In this document: positions 17,411-26,204 of the stretch, in pieces | How positions within the stretch are numbered: the stretch's first letter is position 1 | Layout of the letters: each line of letters begins with the position of its first letter | Assembly: GCA_029637525.1 (NCBI GenBank) | Contig: CP072660.1 | Coordinates: forward strand, 124,001-188,000 | Reading direction: 5' to 3' | DNA: 64,000 bases | From: Desulfurococcaceae archaeon MEX13E-LK6-19 | GTDB taxonomy: Archaea > Thermoproteota > Thermoprotei_A > Sulfolobales > Desulfurococcaceae | Made by a program: the position numbers and the translations under genes | The notes under the pieces: model-generated | Told to the model about the DNA's origin: nothing | The model's input: only the letters and a program-made list of their open reading frames with translations | Databases searched by the model: none

Positions 17411-19045
17411 ATGGTTTACATGAATTATTTTTGGCTGCGTATAGTAGAGATCATTATATTTAGCATAATCGTAGGTGCTGTACTAGCTAGCATCATTGGT
17501 ATTCCTTATGCTATTGTACCCGTAATATTATTCTTCACATACCTGTTACTAGGCCTAGTTGAATATACTAGTACAACACCTATTATCCATGTATTTCTAC
17601 CAATAAGTCTATTTGGAGTAGGATTATTGAGTTCACGTATGATCTATGGTACTATAGATACGGATCATTATGTCTATGTAATGATTCTCTATATGTTGTC
17701 AGCATTCATATTATACACTACAATATATTCTATGACGAGAGTAATCTTAGGTGAAAGAAGCCATAGATTCACAGAAGAATATAAAACAACAATATTACTA
17801 ATGAACATATTTCTAGTAACAACTACAACACTAACAATATGGCTCACCATGGAAAAAGCCATACAAATATGGGCTTCAGTGATATTGATAACACTCATGT
17901 GGACATTATGGATAGCATCAAGATATTATGTGAATAAAAAAGCAATAGAGCTTACAATATTTAAACAAATAGGAACAGGAAGAGGAGTTTTTAAACACCC
18001 ACAAGAACCTGAAGTTGAAAGAGCATTACTTACACTTATTGTATTCATGACTATACCTGTATTCGCAATACCATTACTCTTTATATACACAAAATTTGCC
18101 TTAACACAAAGAAGTTTCATACCACTAGCACTTCTAGGAATATATGAGGCAATGGCATGCCTGCTATATTTTGTTTTTCACGCATTAACAGCCCATGGTG
18201 CATACATAGAGGAGCTAATAGATAATAGGAAACTCGTTAGAATAGAACATTATGATGTATTTGAAACCTGGGAAGATGCATCATGGTTTCTAAATAGATC
18301 AGTAGGATATTACTATAGAGCAAGATACCTCACAGCTCTTTACATGCTGTTCCAAGGCCTTGAAATACTAGCGAAAAAACACAATTTAAAAGAACTATAC
18401 TATAAGAATTTACATACAGCTATGAGTGAAGGACTAAAATACATTAAGAACAATAACCTAACCAAATACGTAAAAATAAATACGTTAGAAGAGACTCTTG
18501 ACAAACTAAATGAAGAAAACACATGGGTTATAGAAGCATCAACAAAAATAATTGAAGAAGAACCCGGAGAGGTAAAAGAAGCATACAAGAAATTATACAT
18601 AGATCTGATAAATATGTATCTTAATATAATAGAAGATCCTGAAAAAGTATTAGCGGAGAAAAACAAAATAATAGATAATACAGTGAACAAACTAAGAAGT
18701 TTCATAAAAAACAGAATAAGTAACGATAATTACAAGAAGGCTCTAGAAGACATCATAACGAAACTACTTGAACTAAAAGAAAAACAGAACATACAACAAG
18801 AAGATCTTGAATTTGTTCTTGAGAAAAAACCACTGACTATCAATATGCTAAGAAACTACCTAGTTCATGGACAACTAGTAAGAAACGCCATAGTCTATAA
18901 AGGTAGTAGAAAATTATTTGATGAACTTCTATCAAATCCCGCTATATTATACAGTATATATACGCTTACGATAGCATATGTCGTCAAAGAATTAAATGCA
19001 TATCTATCACAGGTACAGAGCATGTATAATAAACTACATGTATAG
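17411..19045 (+). CDS. Polytopic membrane protein with C-terminal HEPN-like domain
   Basis: A 544-residue protein. Residues 1-270 hold about eight hydrophobic segments. From about residue 290 it becomes a soluble helical domain beginning WEDASWFLNRSVGYYYRARYLTALYMLFQGLEIL, which resembles the first helices of HEPN domains. Near the C-terminus LRNYLVHG gives R481-x4-H486, the RNase-type Rx4-6H HEPN motif. HEPN domains act as RNases in toxin, CRISPR and tRNA-targeting systems or as non-catalytic scaffolds. Coupling to a membrane bundle suggests a membrane-tethered RNase or sensor. No nucleotidyltransferase partner lies next to it. The 3' end overlaps the convergent UspA-like gene by 12 bases. 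HEPN assignment is by motif only. Confidence 0.72.
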   Translation: MVYMNYFWLRIVEIIIFSIIVGAVLASIIGIPYAIVPVILFFTYLLLGLVEYTSTTPIIHVFLPISLFGVGLLSSRMIYGTIDTDHYVYVMILYMLSAFILYTTIYSMTRVILGERSHRFTEEYKTTILLMNIFLVTTTTLTIWLTMEKAIQIWASVILITLMWTLWIASRYYVNKKAIELTIFKQIGTGRGVFKHPQEPEVERALLTLIVFMTIPVFAIPLLFIYTKFALTQRSFIPLALLGIYEAMACLLYFVFHALTAHGAYIEELIDNRKLVRIEHYDVFETWEDASWFLNRSVGYYYRARYLTALYMLFQGLEILAKKHNLKELYYKNLHTAMSEGLKYIKNNNLTKYVKINTLEETLDKLNEENTWVIEASTKIIEEEPGEVKEAYKKLYIDLINMYLNIIEDPEKVLAEKNKIIDNTVNKLRSFIKNRISNDNYKKALEDIITKLLELKEKQNIQQEDLEFVLEKKPLTINMLRNYLVHGQLVRNAIVYKGSRKLFDELLSNPAILYSIYTLTIAYVVKELNAYLSQVQSMYNKLHV

Positions 19046-19840
19046 TATAGGAATAGGCGATTTCTTCAACAATAACTCCTCATCTTTACTAAGTTTGTAA
19101 AACCAGAGTATAGGATGAAGTATTTTATGCTTAATAAATACCGTTCTATCAACAATGAACAGGTCATTATTCTCAGCAGTATCCAAAATCTCATCAATAT
19201 AATTCTTCTTATATCGTGTAATGGGCTCGACATGTACTTTGACTTTTCTTGAAGAAGAATACATCTTAACAGTATGTACATCAATGGATCCTGGTTTCTC
19301 CATTGTTATAAGTGAAACCTCTGCACCAAGTCTTTCTGCTAATTTAAAACTAAAGTATAATGCTTGATTGCTGATACTGGGTTTAGAGACGAGAAGCATC
19401 AACTTCTTAATATCTTGCACCCATCGAGATCTAGCTGTAGAGACAAGAACAAGCCTATGACTTCTATGTGCCTCTACAAATAACTTACTACCGATTTTCC
19501 CCATTATATCGGGTGTAGTGGCAACAATTAGGTCTGCTTTAATACTTTTAATAAATTTTATGAAGTCGCGACCTGGTTTCCTGCTTTGTATGATCTTTTT
19601 TTCTATATTCTTGACACCTTTTTCAATAAGAGTTTTCTCTACTAGATCTATAGAGTCCATTGCAATACTATAAAGTACTTCATGATGCATTTTTGTATAC
19701 ATGGTTCTTGCGCCATACTTGGGGATTGTTGACACAATATAGTATGTCGCTAATGGGTATAGTATGGCAGCTATTGAAGTAGCTTCTACTATTTTCCTGC
19801 TCTTTATGGCACAAACAACAATATTACGGACATTTATCAA
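19034..19840 (-). CDS. UspA-like two-domain protein, likely transporter partner
   Basis: A 268-residue protein that reads as two tandem Rossmann-like units. The first (NIVVCAIKSRKIVEATSIAAILYPLATYYIV then IKADLIVATTPDIMGKIGSKLFVEAHRSHRLVLVST) matches the universal stress protein order. The second begins near residue 142 (IKKLMLLVSKPSISNQALYFSFKLAERLGAEVSLITM). The glycine-rich ATP loop of ATP-binding Usp proteins is poorly kept. The gene lies 23 bases downstream of the ion transporter gene, and Usp domains often regulate such transporters. The basic first unit may bind nucleotide. Regulation of the transporter is inference from position. Confidence 0.68.
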   Translation of the reverse strand: MINVRNIVVCAIKSRKIVEATSIAAILYPLATYYIVSTIPKYGARTMYTKMHHEVLYSIAMDSIDLVEKTLIEKGVKNIEKKIIQSRKPGRDFIKFIKSIKADLIVATTPDIMGKIGSKLFVEAHRSHRLVLVSTARSRWVQDIKKLMLLVSKPSISNQALYFSFKLAERLGAEVSLITMEKPGSIDVHTVKMYSSSRKVKVHVEPITRYKKNYIDEILDTAENNDLFIVDRTVFIKHKILHPILWFYKLSKDEELLLKKSPIPILYM

Positions 19841-19863
19841 ATGAGACCACGCACCCTACCCTA

Positions 19864-21186
19864 TTAGAGTAGTACGTACCTAAAAATTAAGTATAACGTT
19901 GAAATTCCTACAGTCAATAGCATAACCATCATACCATTCTTTGTGAAATACTTAAATGAAATATGATAACCATTTCTTTCGGCGATACCTGCTACAACAA
20001 TGTTTGCACTGGCACCCACAATAGTACCATTACCACCAAGACAAGCACCCAGACTCAAAGCCCAATAAAGAGGTGTAGCATCAACACCTACAGCATGTGC
20101 CAAGTGTGGTATCAATGGCACCATAACCATTACAAAAGGTATATTATCTATAAATGCAGAAAGCAATGCAGAGATCCATACAATAACTACAATGAGTGCT
20201 AATTTATTCGAAGATAGAGCCAAGATACCACTACCTATAAACCCAAGAACACCAAGTGCTTCAACTCCACGTACAACAATAAACATTGCTATAAAGAAGA
20301 CAAGTGTGGACCAATCTATAAATCCCAAAATTTCCTCATAGGAAATATAATTCCTAGCCAACAATAACACGAGGCCCGCCCCAATCATTGCAGGTATAGC
20401 AGGAGGATAACCAAGAATATCCTCCAAAAAGAACAGTACTATTACAAAAAACAATACACCAAGAGTCCTCCTCATTAATACAGTATTCACATTAACAGAT
20501 AACACTGTCACAGTACGTTTAGCATTGACTTGATATTCTTTAAGCCACTTTTTATTTACCAACTTGAAAAACAGGATAAATATTAGAAAATCGATAACAA
20601 CTATTGGCGTAAGATTATATATAAAACTCATGAAACCGAGATCAGCTACAGACCCTATTATAATATTGGGTGGATCCCCGATTAATGTTGCTGTACCACC
20701 AATATTTGATGCAAATACTATTGCGAGCAATACAGGTCTCGGATCAATACGTAGTTCCGAAAATATATCCAACACAATAGGTGTTATCAACAATACTGTT
20801 GTTACATTATCAATAAAGGCTGAAACAAAAGCTGTAAAACCAGCTAAGAGAAAGACAAGCATGTAAGGTCTATCATAGAACCTCATTAGAATTACTGAAG
20901 CAACATAACGGAAGAAACCTGTCTTGCTCAAGACTCCAACAATAATCATCATGTTCATCAGTAAGAGTATTGTATCAATATCTATACCGGATAATAATTC
21001 ATCGAAACTAGTAAATTTTAACACTATATTTAGTAGGAAAATGACAGCTGCTGTTAATAGTGCTGCTGGAGTACGATGCATTATCTCCAAAATCAGAAGA
21101 GTATAGAATACAAAAAGCACGCCGAAGCCTAAGGCGACATATATTATATTAATTTCAGCACCCGCTGTCGTGGTTTTAGTCCCCAA
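19864..21186 (-). CDS. ArsB/NhaD-type ion transporter (IT superfamily)
   Basis: A 440-residue protein with about eleven membrane helices. FTAFVSAFIDNVTTVLLITPIVL (about residues 115-137) and ISALLSAFIDNIPFVMVMVPLI (about 338-360) are the two repeated re-entrant motifs, and SNIGGTATLIGDPPNIIIG (about 157-175) is a strongly conserved IT-superfamily segment. The family includes arsenite permeases, Na+/H+ antiporters (NhaD) and the P-protein. With no arsA, arsC or arsR nearby, sodium/proton exchange is the more likely role. It is followed by the UspA-like gene in the same direction. Start is GTG or ATG at 21186 with MGTKTTTAG outside. Confidence 0.88.
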   Translation of the reverse strand: MGTKTTTAGAEINIIYVALGFGVLFVFYTLLILEIMHRTPAALLTAAVIFLLNIVLKFTSFDELLSGIDIDTILLLMNMMIIVGVLSKTGFFRYVASVILMRFYDRPYMLVFLLAGFTAFVSAFIDNVTTVLLITPIVLDIFSELRIDPRPVLLAIVFASNIGGTATLIGDPPNIIIGSVADLGFMSFIYNLTPIVVIDFLIFILFFKLVNKKWLKEYQVNAKRTVTVLSVNVNTVLMRRTLGVLFFVIVLFFLEDILGYPPAIPAMIGAGLVLLLARNYISYEEILGFIDWSTLVFFIAMFIVVRGVEALGVLGFIGSGILALSSNKLALIVVIVWISALLSAFIDNIPFVMVMVPLIPHLAHAVGVDATPLYWALSLGACLGGNGTIVGASANIVVAGIAERNGYHISFKYFTKNGMMVMLLTVGISTLYLIFRYVLL

Positions 21187-21307
21187 GACCTAGTTTTCTA
21201 CGCGCAAACAGCCTAATAAGTAATTATTCTTAAATTTGTTAAACTCTAGTTAATGACAAATACTATTATATTGTTCACACGTAAACAAGTAATAATTAGT
21301 GAAAACC

Positions 21308-22585
21308 ATGTCTGCAAAATCTTCACGTATACCAGGTTTCTATAAGCTACCTATAGAGGAGAGATTAAAGAAAGTTGCAGAATGGGCGAACTTAACTACC
21401 GAAGAAATAGAACTACTTAAGAACATGGGCAATCTCGATGTAAAAATAGCTGACTCTATGATAGAAAATGTTATAGGCGGTATGACGTATCCTTTTGCCG
21501 TGGCAACAAACTTCAAAATAAACGGCAAAGACTACCTTATACCAATGGTTATTGAAGAGACAAGCGTAGTTGCTGCTGCAAGTAATGCTGCAAAAATGCT
21601 ACGCGAAGGACAGGGTATTATAGCTCGGGCTGGACCACAATACATGATTGGACAAATACACTTGGTCAAAGTAACAGCCCCAAAATACAAAGCTATGAAG
21701 ATTATCGAGAAGAAAGAAGAAATTCTTGAACATGCCAACCAGCAGGATCCTATTCTCGTAAAACTAGGCGGTGGCGCTAAGGACCTGGAAGTCAGGGTGC
21801 TTGATACACGCATGGGTCCTGTTATAGTAGTGCACTTGATAGTCGATGTACTTGATGCCATGGGCGCCAACGCTGTTAACACTATGGCAGAGTCTATAGC
21901 ACCTATTCTAGAGAAAATAACAGGCGGGGAAGCACGCCTAAGAATAATATCAAACAATGCTGTCTACAGAATAGTACGTGCATGGGCTCGAGCATCTCCA
22001 GAAGCTGTTGGCGGTAAGGATGTAGCCGAGAAAATAGTCGAGGCAAGCATACTTGCCGAAGCAGATCCCTATAGAGCTGTAACACATAATAAAGGTATAA
22101 TGAACGGTATCATAGCCGTAGCATTAGCAACAGCACAAGACCATCGTGCAATAGAAGCAGGAGCACATGCATACGCTGCCAGGACAGGAGTATACAAACC
22201 ATTAAGTACATGGGAACTCGATGAAGAAGGTTATCTTGTTGGATCACTCGAAATACCATTACAAATAGGTATTATTGGTGGAGCAGTAAAAGTACATCCA
22301 ATAGCTAGAATAGCATTAAAGATCCTCGGAGTGAAAACAGCAAAAGAACTAGCAGAAATAATGGCCGCAGTAGGATTAGCCCAAAACCTCGCAGCACTAA
22401 GAGCACTAGTAACCGAAGGAATACAGAAAGGACACATGAGACTACATGCCAAAAACTTAGCTATAATGGCTGGTGCGACAGGTGAACTAATAGATATCGT
22501 TGCAGAACAAATGATAAAAGAAGGGAGAGTACGCTTCGACTATGCCAAAGAACTAGTAGAAAAGTATAAGAAAAACCTACAATAA
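21308..22585 (+). CDS. hmgA: HMG-CoA reductase, class II-type
   Basis: A 425-residue enzyme (GTG 21299 would add three residues). ENVIGGMTYPFAVATNF, PMVIEETSVVAAASNAA (E83/E84), DAMGANAVNTM (183-193), THNKGIMNG with K262, AQDHRAIEAGAHAYA with D278, and GHMRLHAKN with H376/H380 match the catalytic set of the class II enzymes known from Pseudomonas mevalonii and Archaeoglobus. It reduces HMG-CoA to mevalonate with NAD(P)H, the committed step of archaeal isoprenoid lipid synthesis. Most crenarchaea use class I, so this copy may have come by transfer or replacement. The gene stands alone between a divergent transporter and a converging regulator. Confidence 0.93.
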   Translation: MSAKSSRIPGFYKLPIEERLKKVAEWANLTTEEIELLKNMGNLDVKIADSMIENVIGGMTYPFAVATNFKINGKDYLIPMVIEETSVVAAASNAAKMLREGQGIIARAGPQYMIGQIHLVKVTAPKYKAMKIIEKKEEILEHANQQDPILVKLGGGAKDLEVRVLDTRMGPVIVVHLIVDVLDAMGANAVNTMAESIAPILEKITGGEARLRIISNNAVYRIVRAWARASPEAVGGKDVAEKIVEASILAEADPYRAVTHNKGIMNGIIAVALATAQDHRAIEAGAHAYAARTGVYKPLSTWELDEEGYLVGSLEIPLQIGIIGGAVKVHPIARIALKILGVKTAKELAEIMAAVGLAQNLAALRALVTEGIQKGHMRLHAKNLAIMAGATGELIDIVAEQMIKEGRVRFDYAKELVEKYKKNLQ

Positions 22586-22840
22586 ACTACTAGATCACAT
22601 TTTCTGCATTCCACTTACTAAGAGCACAATAATATACTTCTAAGCTCTTTTTCCCACGTCATCAATCAATTGACCAGTAAAACAGTTTATTCACCTTCGA
22701 TCCAGATTCTCGCAAAGCTTTATACTAAAGATCATTTAAACAGCTTTATATTGGGAACTATACCTGGAAATCAGCACTTTATGTTTTGAGTTCTATTATT
22801 GTATATTCTTAAGTTAAACACTTTATAGGACATGTACTAG
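22586..22840. other. Intergenic spacer with twin AGCTTTATA elements
   Basis: The spacer between HMG-CoA reductase and the winged-helix gene has AGCTTTATA twice, at 22716-22724 and 22742-22750, 26 bases apart. Both point in the plus direction, but no plus-strand gene follows. They may be promoter relics or an unseen short transcript. No other feature was found. Confidence 0.3.
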
Positions 22841-23155
22841 TTACTTCTTAATCTTTTTAATCATTAAAATGATCTCCATAATTTTCTCATAACCTTTTTG
22901 CGTCAAAGCAATCTTCACACGAGGGCGATCAGCGATAACTCTCTTCAAAACTATATATCCTTCACTTTCAAGTTTCTTGAGATGACTCCAAAGATTCCCT
23001 GGTGTTAAATCAAGCACCTGTACTAGATCAGAAAAATAAGCCTCCTCTCTAGCAAGCAAATAGATCATTACAGCTAGCCTGACAGGTGCTCCAAACACTT
23101 TGTTCTTCGCCAGGGTTTTCACTAACTCTGATACAGTTTCATCACTGTGGCTCAA
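22841..23155 (-). CDS. Winged-helix transcription regulator
   Basis: A 104-residue protein. Residues 20-90 form a winged helix: helix KVFGAPVRLAVMIYLLAREEAYFSDLVQVL, recognition helix region TPGNLWSHLKKLESEGYIVL and a wing VIADRPRVKIALTQKGYEKI. This is the MarR/ArsR-like HTH used by archaeal repressors. It follows the membrane gene at 23183 by 27 bases on the same strand, so the two form an operon, a common archaeal layout in which a membrane partner modulates the regulator. Start GTG or ATG at 23155. The likely target is its own operon or the divergent ABC exporter, which is inference. Confidence 0.82.
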   Translation of the reverse strand: MSHSDETVSELVKTLAKNKVFGAPVRLAVMIYLLAREEAYFSDLVQVLDLTPGNLWSHLKKLESEGYIVLKRVIADRPRVKIALTQKGYEKIMEIILMIKKIKK

Positions 23156-23182
23156 TATACTACACCATGGTACTCTGTAGTT

Positions 23183-23842
23183 TTATATGCTCATTGATTT
23201 ACTGATGTAATAGAATGAAATGATGATGTAGAGGAGTAGCGCTATAGATGCGGCGAAACTCCAGGCGACATCTATGTTTTTGTATAATATAATGGCACAG
23301 GTGGCTAGTCCTGCTAGAAAGAACGCCGAAGAGAAAATGAACTGCATTCTTAAGGAAACGTTGTAAGCACGTAAAATACCTATGTATATAGACATATTTC
23401 CAATCCCAAGAAATACTAGAAACCCTACAGGAGTATACAATCCGTTTGTAAGTATCGGGATAATAATCCAACCGACGACAATACCTAAAGCCCATCCAGC
23501 ACCATATATCTTGCTAAACTTTCTGGATGCTTTTCTTTCTATACTATTAAAGTCTATATTAAAGTGCATTCTCACAATTTCATCAATAAACCTTACACCC
23601 TTAGAAAATCTAGATAGTACCACAATAATCATTATAATCCAATAGAACGTGATAATACATCCCTCTATATTAGGATCATGTATTATATCTAAACCGAATA
23701 ATAACACAGATAACAATATACAACCTGCAATAGCAATACTCCATAAAAGATATGCAAGCCCTGCTTTAACATATATCACAAACAACAGTTTTCTTTCAAC
23801 ACGTTTTAAAACATTAACAAGCTCCTTTACTTCCTCACTCAA
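23183..23842 (-). CDS. Polytopic membrane protein, partner of winged-helix regulator
   Basis: A 219-residue membrane protein with an N-terminal amphipathic helix (SEEVKELVNVLKRVERKLL) and about six or seven hydrophobic segments. A cytoplasmic loop of about 40 residues (RFIDEIVRMHFNIDFNSIERKASRKF) separates helices three and four. No family is recognised. It is cotranscribed with the downstream winged-helix protein and divergent from the ABC exporter, so it could be an anti-regulator or sensor. Confidence 0.68.
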   Translation of the reverse strand: MSEEVKELVNVLKRVERKLLFVIYVKAGLAYLLWSIAIAGCILLSVLLFGLDIIHDPNIEGCIITFYWIIMIIVVLSRFSKGVRFIDEIVRMHFNIDFNSIERKASRKFSKIYGAGWALGIVVGWIIIPILTNGLYTPVGFLVFLGIGNMSIYIGILRAYNVSLRMQFIFSSAFFLAGLATCAIILYKNIDVAWSFAASIALLLYIIISFYYISKSMSI

Positions 23843-23997
23843 CGATAATACACCTTTGACCCTGTTTACAATATCAAGTAATCATTTGTACTAAATATAT
23901 TATATACTGCATTACTCTTCTGTCTCGCAAAATAATCTAATAGTATTAAAGTTCTAAAAGATAATAGGATTATGATAACGAAATCTGGGTTGGTAGG

Positions 23998-24930
23998 TTG
24001 CCTAATCCTATACTAGTTGTTGATAACATTGTAAAGAAGTATAATGATAAAATAGTACTAGAAAACGTTAGTTTTAGTGTTGAAGAAAATACTATCTACA
24101 GCTTGTTAGGCCCTAATGGTGCAGGTAAAACAACTCTATTAAGTATAATAACAGGGATTGTCTTGCCAACATCGGGAGAAGTTAAAATCTATGGTCGTGA
24201 CCCAAAAGACCCTGATACAAGGAGGATCATTGGATACTGCCCACAAGAGCCGGCTGTTTACGAGGAGCTAACTGGTTATGAAAACTTGCTCTTTTATGCA
24301 AGGCTTTACGGAATAGACGAGTCCTCTGCAAAACAGAGAATACATGAGTTACTAGAAACCTTTGGCCTAAAAGAACATTCAAATAAGCTCGTAGGCAAAT
24401 ACTCGGGAGGTATGAAGAAGAGATTAAGTTTAGCCATAGCTCTACTGCCTGACCCCAAGATACTAATATTGGATGAGCCAACAACTGGAATGGATCCTGG
24501 AATTAGAAGAGAGACATGGGATCTTATATTAGACTTGAAGAAGAAGGGGAAAACAATTATTCTTGCAACACATTACATGGAGGAAGCTGATATTCTATCA
24601 GACAAGGTAGCAATAATAAATGAGGGAAAGATAATAGTTGAAGGAGCTCCTGAGGAACTAAAAAAGAAGTATGGGCCAAAATCAGTTATATCCATAGAAC
24701 TGGAAACACCAGCCACTAAAGAGGTAGTTGAAGCCGCTAAGACGTTTTCTCCAAATATTTATACAGAAGATAATATACTCAAAATACCTACCGATGAACC
24801 GGATGAACTTGTCCCCAAGATAACCTCATTGTTCTATGAAAAAAAGATCAAGTTTAGAGCATTACGCATTACAAAACCGACTCTTGAAGATGTTTTCTTA
24901 AAACTCACTGGACGGAGGTTGAGAGGATGA
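23998..24930 (+). CDS. ABC transporter ATP-binding protein (ABC-2 type exporter)
   Basis: A 310-residue ATPase starting at TTG, with GGTAGG just upstream. Walker A is GPNGAGKTT (residues 38-46), signature SGGMKK (136-141) and Walker B ILILDEP (155-161), followed by the H-loop ATHYMEEAD. The last 90 residues are the usual C-terminal regulatory extension of drug- or polymer-exporting ATPases (DrrA/CcmA type). The TGA overlaps the permease start as ATGA. Substrate is unknown; candidates are lipids, antibiotics or daunorubicin-like drugs. Confidence 0.93.
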   Translation: MPNPILVVDNIVKKYNDKIVLENVSFSVEENTIYSLLGPNGAGKTTLLSIITGIVLPTSGEVKIYGRDPKDPDTRRIIGYCPQEPAVYEELTGYENLLFYARLYGIDESSAKQRIHELLETFGLKEHSNKLVGKYSGGMKKRLSLAIALLPDPKILILDEPTTGMDPGIRRETWDLILDLKKKGKTIILATHYMEEADILSDKVAIINEGKIIVEGAPEELKKKYGPKSVISIELETPATKEVVEAAKTFSPNIYTEDNILKIPTDEPDELVPKITSLFYEKKIKFRALRITKPTLEDVFLKLTGRRLRG

Positions 24931-26204
24931 AGTGGGGTCGAGTAAAAGCCTTTGTTGCGAAAGATCTGAAGGCTTTATTTAGAGATAAAGCAACCGTGTT
25001 CTGGATATTTATTTGGCCACTTATCTGGGTATTCATGGTTGCATATGTCTTCCTGCCTCCATCAATTGGTACCCCTGTTACACTCGATCTAGGAGTAATT
25101 AATAACGATAAGTCAGAGGCGCCGTTCAACGGTACAACATTTGTTAAAATACTTGATGAAATGGAGTATAAAGACGTTAAACTATTTAATATAAAGATTT
25201 ATGATGATGAAAATACTCTTATAAGCGATCTAAAGAAGGGGGCTCTAGATGCTGGCATAATAATACCTGATGGTTTTGGTAAAAACTTGACAATGGGCCA
25301 AGCACACATAAAGGTATTTGTTGGAGCTAGGGATCCTTATTCGGGTCAAGTGAATTCAGCGATAATAATGGGGGTTATAGAAGCTTTCAATGAACAGGTT
25401 TCACTAAGGAAGATAAATTATACTATCACTAATATACCGGAGAACATGACAATACCTATAAATGAAACCAAGGTTCCGTTGAAGGAGTTCTTGAAAACAT
25501 ACCTTATAGGAATAGCTAAGCCCATAAATGCGTCGTTCGAAGAAGTAAAACCTGAGGCACTTAGGTCTAGAGAAACTATTGTTGGATGGTATACTCTTGG
25601 AGCTGTTGGAATGCTATTCCTCTATGGAGGATTTAATATAGGAGCATTAATGGCTGTTGAAGAGAAAGAGAAAAAGACCTTGAAGAGAGTGCTTTCGACA
25701 CCAACATCTGAAACTGACCTACTTGTGGGGAAGACTATTGCCGGTCTTATAACCCTGGGCTTGTCGGCAGTAGTAGCAATAATAGCTGGAGTTTTTGCTT
25801 GTAATGCAAAGATACTATGGGATCCATTGAACCCTACACACTGGCTCGTCATACCATTAATAATTGCTACAGGATTAATGACTATAGGCATAGGCATATT
25901 CTTATCATTATTATCAAAAACAGTACGTGGCGCAAGTAGCTTAGCTACAATACTAGGTTTAATGCTCGCCTTCACTGCTGGCATATGGTTCCCGAAAACA
26001 TGGATGCCCTACTGGATGCAGCTATTAGCTGACATATTCCCTGTAACATGGGCTATAGATACTATACGTTCAATAATGGTATTTAACATATCATTGGCTG
26101 AACTGTACCAAGATATAATAAAGGTCTTCGTGGCAACAATAGCAATCTATGCATTGGGAGTGGTTATCTACAAGGAAACGATAAGGAAATATTTAGAGGA
26201 GTAA
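24927..26204 (+). CDS. ABC-2 type permease
   Basis: A 425-residue permease. A first hydrophobic helix near residues 18-42 (FWIFIWPLIWVFMVAYVFLP) precedes a large exterior domain (about 50-215) with sequons. Five more helices follow between about 215 and 415. This is the ABC2_membrane_3-like layout with a wide extracytoplasmic loop. It is translationally coupled (ATGA) to the ATPase. Its 3' end overlaps the convergent DUF1152 gene by 12 bases. The pair exports an unidentified substrate. Confidence 0.9.
   Translation: MKWGRVKAFVAKDLKALFRDKATVFWIFIWPLIWVFMVAYVFLPPSIGTPVTLDLGVINNDKSEAPFNGTTFVKILDEMEYKDVKLFNIKIYDDENTLISDLKKGALDAGIIIPDGFGKNLTMGQAHIKVFVGARDPYSGQVNSAIIMGVIEAFNEQVSLRKINYTITNIPENMTIPINETKVPLKEFLKTYLIGIAKPINASFEEVKPEALRSRETIVGWYTLGAVGMLFLYGGFNIGALMAVEEKEKKTLKRVLSTPTSETDLLVGKTIAGLITLGLSAVVAIIAGVFACNAKILWDPLNPTHWLVIPLIIATGLMTIGIGIFLSLLSKTVRGASSLATILGLMLAFTAGIWFPKTWMPYWMQLLADIFPVTWAIDTIRSIMVFNISLAELYQDIIKVFVATIAIYALGVVIYKETIRKYLEE

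Noticed and set aside
19034-21186. Arsenic resistance operon
   Set aside because: The transporter has ArsB-like motifs, but no arsA, arsC, arsM or arsR gene is nearby; a Na+/H+ antiporter fits equally well or better.
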